Assembly: GCA_025331565.1 (NCBI GenBank) | Contig: JAFREQ010000042.1 | Span: 2,890,001 to 2,954,000 of the forward strand | Length of the DNA stretch: 64,000 nt | Source of the DNA: Holacanthus passer | Lineage: Eukaryota; Chordata; Actinopteri; Pomacanthidae | Direction of reading: 5' to 3' | Shown here: positions 35,138-46,760 of the stretch, in pieces | Layout of the letters: the number at the start of each line of letters is the position of its first letter | Position numbering within the stretch: position 1 is the first letter of the stretch | Translations under genes and position numbers: made by a program | The notes under the pieces: generated by a model | Told to the model about the DNA's origin: nothing | The model's database searches: none | Seen by the model: only the letters and a program-made list of their open reading frames with translations

Positions 35138-37414
35138 CACACCCGCAAAACAAACACAGCACCATCTCTGCTGGGAGAGTCCGCCGCGGCTCGCCTCGCA
35201 CACCAAATTAAAGCCTCGCCGATGTGCCGCAACCCGGACCGGCGTCCCAGGTGACCCCGCCCTCCCTCACACCCACCCCCGACTCAGCCATCTGACAGAG
35301 GGCGGTTTGAAAAAAAAGATCAACTTGGAGACAAAGAGCAGAAGTTCAGATTGAACGTTTGTTTGTGGCGTTGGCTGCTGCAGAATCGATACACCACCCT
35401 CCTCTGGAGACGTGGGGGTGCTTCGCTCTCCAGGCCTGTCCCACCATCAGGTCCTGGTCTCCCGTCTCTCCAGCAGAGGGGGTAAGAGCACAGTGACACA
35501 GACCACGACTGACCATCATTAGGGTCTGTGGCGTAATCGTGAGTGACAGGTTATTAAGAACCATCACATTACCAATGCATCTCTGACTGAAGCTCCAAAC
35601 CTGCCAGCCTGATCCCGACTCTTGGCACTCACCTTGAAACACACACACAATGGATCGCATTTCCTCCTTTACATTGCAGCATGTTGCTAAAGATGAGCTG
35701 AAATAGGGTGAGGGCATAAATGCCCAGATAAAGCAGGGAAAATCCTCCAGATACCTGAAAGTAGGCCACGATTGGTTGCACAGTAGACCTGCAGTGCAGC
35801 ACAAAGCTTAAATTTTGAACCCTGTCGAGCAGTAAATTACTCTGCGAGTACGTGTGTGTGCGCGTGTGTGTGGATTATGTGTGGTGTTGATATAATCTTA
35901 TTGTCAGTTAACCTGAGACACAGCGTGGCGTGTTACTCCGCTGATTGACACATGAAAGCGGCGCTGAAGATATGCCGTGTGCTACTTTGCATGGAAGTTT
36001 TGGGAAAAACAGATTCTTCAGAAAAACAGCGTGTAACCTCGATACTCCACCTGAGCTTTACCCTCTGTTCCCTCTTTCAAAAGTGATGTTCAGTTGCTAA
36101 GCAATCAAACTAATTGTATCTACTGGCATCATCCGCGAGCCTTATGAAACTTTCAAAATATGAGCCGGTTTACAATGCTGCTGTCGGTGTTTGTGTGTGC
36201 AGCGTCTCTCCCCTTCTCACAGTCTCAGAAACCTTTAAGTAGTAAGCAAGAAAAAAAAATGGAGCATTTTGTTTTCCCCTCATTCCCTGTGACACACCTT
36301 AAGGCTCTTTAAGTTTGTGATGTCTGAATGAATAATTAATGAGGAAGAATGGCAGCCCAGGAGTAAACCACCGGCTCCTTCATGCACACTGTATCTGCTC
36401 TGCTGTCTTTCCAATATTAGAACAGGCCCGCCTCAGACGGAGACGAGACAAAAGAGAGTGACAAGACGAGTCTTAGCACCCGGCGAAGGGGAGCCAGAAT
36501 CAGTAGGGTGCAAGCGCTGTTATGTCTGTGTGTGCCGGTGTGTGTGTGTGTGTGTTCAAGAGAAAAAGACAAGAGATACCAAAGAGACAGAAACAGACCT
36601 CCTGAAACAGTAGGATGGAGGGAGCTATAATTATGCAAGTAATTATACATGAAATCACAGACTTGGAGTGAGAGAGGAAGAGCACTGGAGGGAAAGAGCC
36701 TCGCAGTGAGTCTCATCCATGTAATTACAGTATAAGAACTAAATGAAACAGAGGGAGAACACACACATATCATATAGGACCATCCACCTGTGTTCTCCGC
36801 GCAATGTACATCCACCTACTTTTAAGCTGACCGCCGTACTGCGTTGCTCATATGGACGTTTTGTCTTCATCTTCCATCGCTCTGTTTTTTCGTTGTTGCC
36901 ATGGTTTGCTCTATTGAATATCAGTGTGACTTACACCCTGTGTCATCGCGTTCATTGATTACAGAGCCCAAACCCTCCCCGAGCTCACGACCCATATAAT
37001 GAGCACAATGTATCTGGAAGGGTGGAGGTGGAGGGGGGGTGGAGGCGTTAAAGGAGAGAGCTGCCCTCACATTTCACAATAATGACAACTTCATGACTGG
37101 ATGTGGCTGACAGGAACAGAAAGATCCTCCTTTGCGAGGGGTCAGTTTGGCTCGTAAGGATTCGAGTGTAGGTGGAAGTAGGAGCGACAGAGTTTACGTT
37201 TTCTGAAGTCAGATACAAAGCTCAAGTTCCAAATTGATGAACTACATTAATTCCATACATGCTTTTGACATAGACTTTTTAAATATGGAACAAAAGATGT
37301 ATTCAAATTAAACAAGAAATGAGATTTTCAAAATAAAAGAAAGCAACTTAATGGACATCAAATGCTGTAAAGAACTTCGGTTTGTTTCAGCCGATTTTCC
37401 ATCGTTCTCTTTAG

Positions 37415-38010
37415 TACATCATCCATTTCCTCGCCACACAGCACGGTCCATGCCACGAGGGAAGCAGACGAAGCAATTCTCCCCAACCATGTCCTCCAAC
37501 TCTTGGTGTTCCTCAAGTATCCCGAGGTGTCCTCAGGCCAGAGGGGACACATAATCCCTCTAGTGTGTCCTGGGTCCATGTCCAGAAAACCTCCACAGCG
37601 AGGCAGCCAGAATCACAGTGGGCTCTGCTCAAAGTGCAGACTTCCTTTGAGTCTTTCCAGGAAATCTGAACGGGTGTCTCTAAGGCTGAGCCCAGACCCC
37701 CGAGGACAGCAACTCATTTTAGCCACTTGTATCCACCATCTTGTTTTGATCATTGCTCGCAGCTCATGACAAAAGGTGAGAGTAGAAACGTAGCTCGGCT
37801 AGTAAATCCACAGCTTTGCCTTCTGTGTCAGTTCCCTCTTCATTATGACAATCCGGCCGATCCCACATCAATTTTCTATTATTCTAATTGTCCATCTTAC
37901 CTACTGTCGCCTATGAACAAAATCCTAAGACACCTGAACCCGAAGAAAGCAATCCACTGTTTTTCTGCAGACACCGAAAAAATCATTTTCTTGGAGGTGT
38001 GGAAACTCAT
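37415..38010 (-). mobile_element. RTE-clade (Rex3-like) LINE remnant, 3' part
   Basis: Read on the minus strand it contains GGACCCAGGACACACTAGAG, TGGCCTGAGGACACCTCGGG and a GATGATG-type end near 37415-37425. This matches, from memory, the C-terminal coding part and 3' tail of the fish RTE retrotransposon Rex3. On + the further part includes CTCTAAGGCTGAGCCCAG, CGCAGCTCATGACAAAAGG and GTAGAAACGTAGCTCGGC in the usual order. It is 5'-truncated, frameshifted and inactive. Confidence 0.7.
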
Positions 38011-39210
38011 CTTAAGGGTCAGATTCACATTTGTCTTAAAACAATACTCGTGCCCATATTGAAAGGGTTATTGGGTAATCATCCCAGTCCATATTGGCCA
38101 CACAGAGATCCCTTTGAAAAGCCAATTTAATGTAAGTGATGTGGACAAAGTCCACAGTCCTCTTTCTAAACAAAAATGAATTCCACAGGTCAGCAAAAGA
38201 TACTGATCATCAAAAAGAGGGGGGGAAACCCTGAGGTCACCAAACTGAACACTGCAGGAAACACGAGACGGATCGGTGACAGATCAGCACAACACACACT
38301 GTTAACACATCTGACTATTCAAAGTATCACCAGACGATTGGAGATAGAGCTTCTTAATCCTCGCTGCTCCCCAGTACAGTCGTAACAGGCTGCTCTCAAA
38401 GCCACGTCTTATCCAGGGTATTGATTGCTCTCACTGTAATGAACACGTCTGCTGAATTAGACATTTTGTTCAGAATTGATTAATATAATAGAAAATGGGT
38501 GTTGAAGAGTGTTCGGACTGGATTTGGGAATTAAAGTAAGTTTAACCCGTTGTGGTTTTATGTTGCGATGCAGCGTTGAGAATATGGGTTTAGGGAATAA
38601 ATATATCCAACAGAAGGTTCTCATAAGTAACGTGTGTGGGTGCACACATGCATGCATATGTGTGTAGGTGTTTAACGTGTTGGCACACACAAATGAGCCA
38701 CATATTGTGTATGTAAACCCATCTGCATAGTGTGAAAGGAATAACAGTCTGGAAAATCGAGAAAACATATGCAAACGCCGACAAACTGCACTGAAAAAGC
38801 CAAAGACAAGTAAAGTGGACAAGACAGACACCTAAAAGGACGAGTGCTGCAAAACTCCAGGCTAAAAATCACCACGTCATCAACTCCTCAATGGCGACAA
38901 AGTCTGAGAGGAAACGATACACTGAGCTTTACAAACCTTCAGAATAGAAAAGGAAGGTGGCTGAAATCTGCAGATTTGGTTGGTTGTCATTTCCCTTTCT
39001 CTTACATTTGGGAAAAACCAAAACCTTCAGCCCAGGATCAGTTATCCAGTGTGAGACGTGACGGTGGATCTGTAACGGTCAGCCGTGTCCCGCCTTTATG
39101 TCTACAGATTGATCTCCGGTCATGTAACACACAAGCAGCACGAGGACATTTCAAATGGCAGAAGCAGCCTCGGGTGCAAACACTGCTTCATCATGATGAC
39201 ACCACAGCGT

Positions 39211-39211
<1 letters not shown>

Positions 39212-39242
<31 letters not shown>
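39212..39242. repeat. (AC)n microsatellite
   Basis: About 15 uninterrupted AC units. Confidence 0.95.
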
Positions 39243-39244
<2 letters not shown>

Positions 39245-40445
39245 CTACACGAGGTGAGACTTTAAACACACTGTGACCTGATCCCTGATCGTATATTACA
39301 GCTGAGTCTCTGTTGTTTGCATTTCAATGAGGACCGAACCTCAGTCAGCAAAGGCTCAGGCCACGATGTGTGAGACAGATGCTGCACACCAGTGATTCCC
39401 AGCCGGTAACGTCTGCAGCTGCCAGCGGGGACGTGGAGAGATTGTGGAGCAGCTCAGCTAATTTGAAAAAAAAAAAAAAAAAATGGAAATTGTGATTAAA
39501 AACATCAGAGTCAACTTTAACACCTGACCAGTGTTGCGATGGAGAGTGTGAGCGAACTAGTTAACGAGTAGCAGAAAGTTTAACAGTTGTGTAAACAGTT
39601 TGATTAAAGGAGTGGTTCTTTGTCTGTCATGCCTCCACCTTAAAATATTCTATCAATCAAATGAGAGAGGAAGCAACTAATAAAAGATCCAAGTCTCTTA
39701 TTTATTTATTTCCATACATAAATCATATTCATTCAATGTTCGCTCCGTATTTTATCCCTCGTCGTCCGAATGAATAAAGAGTTCCTGAATTATCTTAAAG
39801 AGTTGAAGCAGCTAATGAGAAATAGTTAAAGTAATAAAATGGTTGAAATAATTTGCTGAGATTTGGCTTCTGCTGCTCTAAGTTGGTAGAAATATGACTT
39901 GACCAGACTGAGCAGCTCAAAAACAACATGCAGCTCAAAATCAAATCACATGAACACATCTGGAGGAGACTGGATTGGCTGTTTCAGGCCAGACAGGACA
40001 CAACAATCTGCTCTTTCCTGGAAAAATAATTGAGCTCCTCGGTCATTATGTTATGGGAAACAACATGAACAGCAGCGTTGTCTCGAGCAGCAGCATCTAA
40101 ACATCACTGAACTTTCATCAGAAGAGTTTCCCTCAGAACTCGAGGTTTCCCCTCTTGAAAGAAGCTCAGAGATCTGGGCGGTCCGAGCGAGCACATGAGC
40201 GCTTCACAGGACGGACTGGAGCTGATCTGACGCTGCTCGTCCTCCTTGATATTCACATATGGTCGGGGTCCTTCTGTTATTTCGTCAAACCCCCTGAATG
40301 TGTTCATTTTGTTCTCTCTGCGTGTGTTTGATCATAACGTCCTCACCTCCGCTGGCTCCTCATCATTAACTCCCAGGAATCCTGCACCGGCTGAAAGTTT
40401 GTCTCCTCAGTCTGTCGCAGGCCGGATCCGTCTGCGTTACCATCC

Positions 40446-40472
40446 CACACACACACACACACACACACACAC
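40446..40472. repeat. (AC)n microsatellite
   Basis: About 13 uninterrupted AC units. Confidence 0.95.
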
Positions 40473-43211
40473 AGGCTCCCCAGAGAAGAGGGAACTGGCA
40501 GCACTACCGACTAATCTCTGCATTTTGGGAGGGTTTTTTTCCCCCTCATAGGCTCCTCTGCAACGGAAAACTCTGGCTGTTGAATTAGATTTGCTTACTC
40601 GTCCTCAGCCAACTTCAAAGGACTCAGATAACTGAATATACCTTTTATTCATTTCATGCCACTGTAATTGTTTTTTTTCCCCACTGAGCAAATCCTGAGC
40701 AAGTCTTTGGGGAATAGACTTGTGTATGTGGCGGCGCTTTCATCTGCATTATGTTTAGTAATAGTGTTATTATTTTAGGCTATTGTTTTTTTCCTCTACT
40801 ATTTGTTATAATTTTTTTTTTTTTTTTTTTTTTTTGCTGTTTCTGTAGATTTTGTTTAGTGCATCCTCTTATTCTTGGGGACAGCCTTTGCGCTCAAGGT
40901 GAGAAGGACTCATCCGCTCTCGCAGGGCGGAGACGAAAACGCCTCGAGGTCTTTTCATTAAAACAATTACGGTAATTTCACTTTACTTGCTAAAAAATGG
41001 AAATGCTTTATTTTAAGGAATCCAGGGCTGGAAAAGTTGCAAGCAAAAAAAAAACAAAACTGAAAGTGGATGTTGAGCACAAGACCGAGGAGTAATGATT
41101 CAGGCGGGATAGTGATTAATGCTTTTTATATGTTTCATGTTTTTCTTTGATGAAGACAATAAGAGCAGCTCAACTTTAAAGGGATGCAGAGACTCGTCCC
41201 TCCACATTTCTGCACTTCCTCCTTTGTCATTAAGGATGGAAATCATTTTATCTTCCCAGCGTCGCGTTGAGAGCGATGTTATTAGTTTCCCTGTGCTTGT
41301 ATGACCACGGCCTTACAATTAGATCTTTCAGATAAAATCAAAGCCCACTGTCGCATCAGGACTGTGGTGAGATATCAATTATTACAGACGGATCTAAAAT
41401 AGGACGGATTAAATTTCACAGTTATGGCACTTTTTCCCCCTTCCCTTCCCTTTTTTGGCTCACGAGAGAAACATTGTTGGTTGCATTTCTGTATAACTGT
41501 GGTCTCAGTCGGTGCTGTCACATTCAAAGCCTCAGTGTCAAAGCAACTACTCTGATATGAAGCTCAAAAATAAAAATAAAAATAAACAACTTTTAATAGC
41601 TCTTTGATGAGAAGTCAGAACCGGCTCCAGCGTCGAGTCCCAGTCAAGCTGTGACTTCTTTTGGGCTCCAACATATTATTACACAACACGAAACCAGCGA
41701 CAGACAGAAAGCTTTATGTCGGCCGTCGTACACGTTATTGTCTCATGTGAAAGAGTCGGAATGAGGCAGTAAACATGTTTGACTCGACAGTGAGCGGCGG
41801 TGCCTTTACGTCCTCCTCTGTCGTAAAAAGCGTCGCCTTTCACTGGAACGACATTTTCACTTTCACACACTAAATGCTGCTCCGTCAGCCTTTAAGATGC
41901 ATCTGGTAACGGAAACAAGAGGTAAGTTTTGATCGACTTCAACTACCCAGAAGTTATGCAACACGATAAACACCGTCATGTTTACCTAATTTCTCTACTT
42001 TCAATGGACAAAATGTGACATCAAACATCATCTGGGAGCATCTATACTGACATTAACAGACACTGACATCCAAACTTTATTATCTCTTTCTTTTGCCTCC
42101 TCTCTTTTTTTAAATTGAAGATATTTGCTTAATCACAATATTGATGTATTTCCTTTTTCATTGGTATATATTTAAACTGTCTTCATTGGGTATGATATGA
42201 TTTTTTTCTTTCTGTGTTCTAGTTGTTAAAAACACAATAAAAACCAACTTCATTTGTGCAAATAGAACAAATCTATGATATTTCACTTGATTTATAAACT
42301 AACCTACTGCAGCTTTGAAATCAAACTTTAAATGAATTTTCACTCGGCCGGATGTTTGTGGAGTCGACCTCGGCGGCTGCAGCAGAGCCGGGCCTGCGAC
42401 CGGACTCTCAGGCCGCCAGTCAGTTCAGTTTTACTCCGGTTCACATCATCAGGCTGCTTCCCGGGGGAGGAGTCACAAGTTTGACAGGCAGGCGAGCTGC
42501 TGTAACACTCGAGAGGACGAGCTCAAGGTAAGTAGTGGAGGAGGAGAGGATGCTTAGGCGCTCGGCCGTAATCGTGTTTGGTTCCTGCAGAGAGTGCACA
42601 AGCGGAGGAAGCACGGACACGTACACACGTGTGTGTTAAAGACAATCGGCTCACACAGCTGCACGGCCAAAACCCAATCAGAGCTCAAATCCATGAAGCA
42701 CACGCACAGGTGCATGCTGGGTAACACAGAAAGTTGACTATGTGCTGTATCACACACACACATGTGCATATATACATGTACAGGTTGACTGCGACATCAA
42801 TATAATCTATACTGGAAAAAAAGGAGTAAAGATAGCATGAGGGAGAAAAGAGGGGGAGCGAGGGGACGAGTGCAGCAGGTTTGAAAGCGTTTGGCTCCGT
42901 TCAAATAGTTGCCATGGTTTCGAGATGTTTCCATGGAAATGCTAGCTGCCAATAAAATGAATTTGAGGAGGATCTTTGCAGCAGGTTGGCAGGAAGGTGA
43001 GAGCGATGAGGGAGAGGGGGACAACAGAGCTGGAGGGGGGGGGGGGAGAGGGGAGGAAGAGGAGGCCGCTTTGCTAATGCACCAGCCACTTGCATAGGTG
43101 GAGCACAACAGGAGGGGGGTGGTCAGGGGGAGAATTTAGGGTAAACAAGGTGAGGGGAACATGCTACGCAATGGAAAGCAAAAGGCACTGAGACTATTTC
43201 AGTCTGGATGG

Positions 43212-43225
43212 GTTGTCATAGTAAC
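43212..43225. promoter_or_regulatory. RFX X-box-type palindrome 1
   Basis: GTTGTCATAGTAAC fits GTNRYC-N2-RGYAAC, the RFX-family X-box pattern. Confidence 0.35.
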
Positions 43226-43300
43226 TATGGCCTCACAACACAGAGCAGGTAAATCCATCAGAGCCTGGACGCTGATGAACATGTGTGCCATCACAATCAC

Positions 43301-43308
<8 letters not shown>

Positions 43309-43331
<23 letters not shown>
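43309..43331. repeat. (TG)n microsatellite
   Basis: About 11 TG units, with a shorter TG tract again at about 43370-43388. Confidence 0.9.
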
Positions 43332-43768
43332 GAGAGAGGAGATGTCACAGAGCATGTGCATGAGAAAGTGTGTGTTTGTGTGTGTGTTTGCGCACACAAA
43401 CTCAGTGAAAACACTTTCCACTGAGTCTCTTTCATGGAAGCGGAGCCGGCACAGGGAGCTGAACGCATTAGCTGGGCGCCGACTCTGACGCACATCTGTT
43501 TATGTGTGTACACGAGTGTTTAAGATCACAATGTTTCGTACTTTAGCTGCTCCTTCAAGGGCTAAACGAGGCTCTTAATGTGCGCTCAGCCGCTGAGCCA
43601 TGTTTGCTCCCCTGCATCTTCTAACCTCACTTCCTTTCCTTCCCTTCCTTTCCTTCTTTCCTCTCCTTCTTTTCTGTCCTTGCGGCCTTTGTCTCGTTCC
43701 ATCTCTTCCTTCTCTCTCTTGTACTCTCTCGCTCTCTCTGAAGGACGGAGGTATTCCCACATTTCTCG

Positions 43769-43782
43769 GTCGCCATGGCAAC
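43769..43782. promoter_or_regulatory. RFX X-box-type palindrome 2
   Basis: GTCGCCATGGCAAC is a perfect GTNRCC-N2-RGYAAC X-box. It lies about 35 nt before the G-rich tract. Confidence 0.45.
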
Positions 43783-43818
43783 GCTGCAGCAAGAAAGAAA
43801 GAGAGGCCGCAAGAGTGA

Positions 43819-44040
43819 AGGGGGGTGGAGGGGAGGTGGGGGTGGTTGGGTGGATGGGGTGGGGTGGGGGGGTGGAGGCGAGGCTGGGGATGTGTGAACA
43901 ATGCTAATGCTACTTCACTGATCATCGATTGTGTGTTTTTCTCCCCCCTCTCTTGCCTCCTCCCACCTCCCCAAAACCCAAACCACCACCACCCCAACCC
44001 AAACCACCTCCACCACCCCAACCCCATCCTCCCTCCCTCT
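43819..44040. repeat. Facing G-rich and C-rich tracts
   Basis: + strand G-runs at 43819-43889 (at least eight runs of three or more G) and C-runs at 43945-44040 made of CCACC/CCCAACCC units. The two arms are imperfectly complementary across a loop of about 55 nt and each has G-quadruplex potential on one strand. ORFs here are composition artefacts. Confidence 0.7.
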
Positions 44041-44335
44041 TTTCATTTGTATCTCTCTCTTTCCATCCTCATTACTCTGGCGCTTCGGCCGGCGTCCTTC
44101 TCCCTGTGGTTTTAAAACTCAATCTCCACATCATGCTGTCATTGTTATCATTATTATTATTGGGTCATTTAGCAGGCAACGTTGGTATCCACGGCAACCC
44201 GGAGAAGTGGCATCGGTTCCTTGGTGAATACCAATATAGACAAGCATCCATCAATATCCCAGTGACTCATTATCAGTCTAATGGTGAGGCCGCCGCTGTC
44301 ACACCGGACTATAAATAATGTCGTCTCATTAGACA

Positions 44336-44357
44336 CCGCCGCCGCCGCCGCCGCCGG
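44336..44357. repeat. (GCC)n trinucleotide repeat
   Basis: Seven CCG/GCC units inside a locally GC-rich, CpG-rich stretch (about 44330-44545). No coding exon recognised. Confidence 0.9.
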
Positions 44358-44686
44358 TCCGTGTGTAAACAGGTCCAGTGTGTGCGGCGCGGGCGCAGGG
44401 GTGGCGTGCCCCTGCGTGGTCAACAACGCTCGCATATGCACAAGGGTGTGCTTGTGTGGCTCGACTGCAGGGGGGCGCAAACGCCGCTAAAGCCCGGTGG
44501 CAGAGCAGCCGAGCTGAGGGGGCAGGCGGCCGCATCAGAGCCTGACTGAGGGGGCTGACTCAATAAACCAGGTAGTGGAGTAAATAAGGCTCTCGCACTC
44601 CCTCGCATAGGTGTGTGCACGACTGCAGGCTCTGCCCCCGTGTCTGCTGTCTCTATCCCTATCTGTTGTTCACACTCGCAGGCCGA

Positions 44687-44716
44687 CACACACACACACA
44701 CGCGCGCACGCACACA

Positions 44717-44764
<48 letters not shown>
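44687..44764. repeat. (AC)n with CG/GCAC variants
   Basis: About 78 nt of CACACG/GCAC/ACAC units, partly alternating purine-pyrimidine CG steps (Z-DNA-prone). Confidence 0.95.
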
Positions 44765-44766
<2 letters not shown>

Positions 44767-44999
44767 CGATCCTGCAGGACCGCAGTGGCTGCTGCCTGTC
44801 AGTACTCCTCTGTAGCTAATCGATGGATTGAAGACGCTGATGAGACCGAGAGAGAAAGAGAGAGAGAGATTCACCTCAACCATCGCCTCCTTGTCTCAAG
44901 TCATTACCGCAACTACTTGAATCGTTTAGCGCTGCAGCACTGGGATGGAAGGGAGTGGTGGCAGCAGTGGCCATGTGCGTGAGCGAAGGTTGCACACTG

Positions 45000-46724
45000 C
45001 GTGGATTTCAAAATGTACTACAAGTGCACGATCACGTTTCGCCGTCCACCATCGAGCCAGTCGATTCACCTCGGGGAAGCATACACAGCACCTTTATGTA
45101 AGCAGGAGACACAGAGCGAAGAGTGAGAGCAAGTTGGGGGTGAGGGTGGGAGGCGTGAGGCGGACTCCATACGAGCGACTTCTGTTTGCATGTCAGTCAT
45201 CTCCAATGTGTAAGAAACCTGAGAGGACTTTTAATTCTGCTGGGTTGCGCGACAAGTCATTGCGTGTTGATTGCCTGTCTGCTGGATGATAATGCATTCA
45301 TAATTGCATCGTGTTTGTTTGTACAGATTGTCTCCCGGTTGTTCTGCTCCAGTCTGGAATGCTGAATATCAGAGATAATTATCCGAGATAGCCGGCCGCA
45401 GTCCGGCAGGCCGACACGCTCTCATCTCCCTTGACAGAGTCCTGTCGGATGTCAGGATTTGAGGAGCTCTGTGGAAACTGATGCGTGGACGTGAGCCCGC
45501 TGCAGAGGTCCAGACTGGAGCCTGTGATAGCGTCATATCACCAGTCAACATGCTGCAAACGCTGTGCACCACAAAGAAGGATCTGGCACCTCCTTAAAGA
45601 GCTGCTTTTACTGCACACACACTCACACGCGTTGGCTGGTGTACTGGTGTTACGTTGATGCTTCCACCGGTGTCTGACAGAACATATGCTTGCTCTCAGG
45701 GAAAAAAAGACATCTCTTCATGGATAGCTGTGCATGAAATAGTGTCCCTGGGTAGCTAAATCCTTGTTATAAATTACATCTTGTGTTGTTTGCTGGATTT
45801 TTTTGACCTTCTTCTGGGATGACATATTCTCCGCGCTGTCTAACTGCGAAACTGCTGGTGTCATATCTGCCCTTGTATGTGAGCCACATGTGGCCCAAAG
45901 TGCGTAGGTTCTTCATTACATTGTGGTGTGCTTAACAGCGCGGTTAAATGTGTCACAGTCAGGTGGAAAACAGTTTCCCCTGCGCGTTCAGGAATTGAAA
46001 TAAATGGCATCGTTTTGAGGTTGACCAACATGCACGGCCCTGCGAAGCCGCCCTGAATCTCTTGAACTCACTTTTCGCAAAAAGATTTCAAACATTCACT
46101 GAGAATCGATTCCTGGCGGCTAAGAGTCAAGAGACAAATCAGCAAATTAGGGAAAGTGGTTATATGAATGACAACAACCGGCAGCACTGAGATTGAACGC
46201 CAACTCAGTGCATCTCAACATGAACACGCTTCTTAAACTCATTGCAGAAAGAAGAAGGATTTACCAACATGTCCTGGATGGCTGTTTCCAGTTTGCAGGT
46301 CGGTGAGAGGTTTGTTCATCTACTCCACTAAAAAGGTCTCATTGAGTGTCAATCATCTCACTGAGTGTCAGTCATCTGTTGCTTCATTGAAAGGATGATC
46401 TGCTCTCTGATCTGACGACACCCCGAAAACAAGCTAATCAAAATTAAGGATTCACGATCGCTACAAGTGAAGCGAAACCTGTTTTCAAGAGCCTGACAGG
46501 TCATTGACTTCTCCACCCGCAGAAAACCACGTCTCCCTTTTAATCTGTTAAACGTCTCAGTTGCAAAGATTTTCACACAGCAGTGACAATTTGTGTCGCC
46601 CTTTATCGTGTGTGCATGTAACAGTGTGTACACAGCACATCGCGCATATGTTCCAGCGGCATGCGTGGGAATGCTGCTTAATACAGTATGCAGGATGTGT
46701 CATGGGTTGTACGTGTCATCCTGT

Positions 46725-46760
<36 letters not shown>

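Larger units (their letters stand above)
34345..37410. other. Intergenic region downstream of mybpc2
   Basis: No gene recognised. Holds a GC-rich hairpin block (34680-34850), a homeodomain-core-rich patch (35037-35137) and a short (TG)n at about 36536-36554. The remaining open frames look like chance. Confidence 0.5.
38011..43000. other. Intergenic region, no gene recognised
   Basis: Contains (AC)n at 39212-39242 and 40446-40472, poly-A at 39465-39482, poly-T at about 40811-40835, and otherwise unremarkable sequence. I see no exon with family similarity. Confidence 0.5.

Noticed and set aside
35346..35804. 152-codon minus-strand frame
   Set aside because: Cys/Ser-rich translation with no recognisable domain, no splice context and ordinary base composition; probably chance.
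36417..36815. 132-codon minus-strand frame
   Set aside because: Runs through a CA repeat (HTHTHT) and has no similarity to a known protein.
43575..44027. 150-codon minus-strand frame
   Set aside because: Encoded by G/C-tract low-complexity DNA (WWRWFGLGWWW, HPPTPPHPP); composition artefact.
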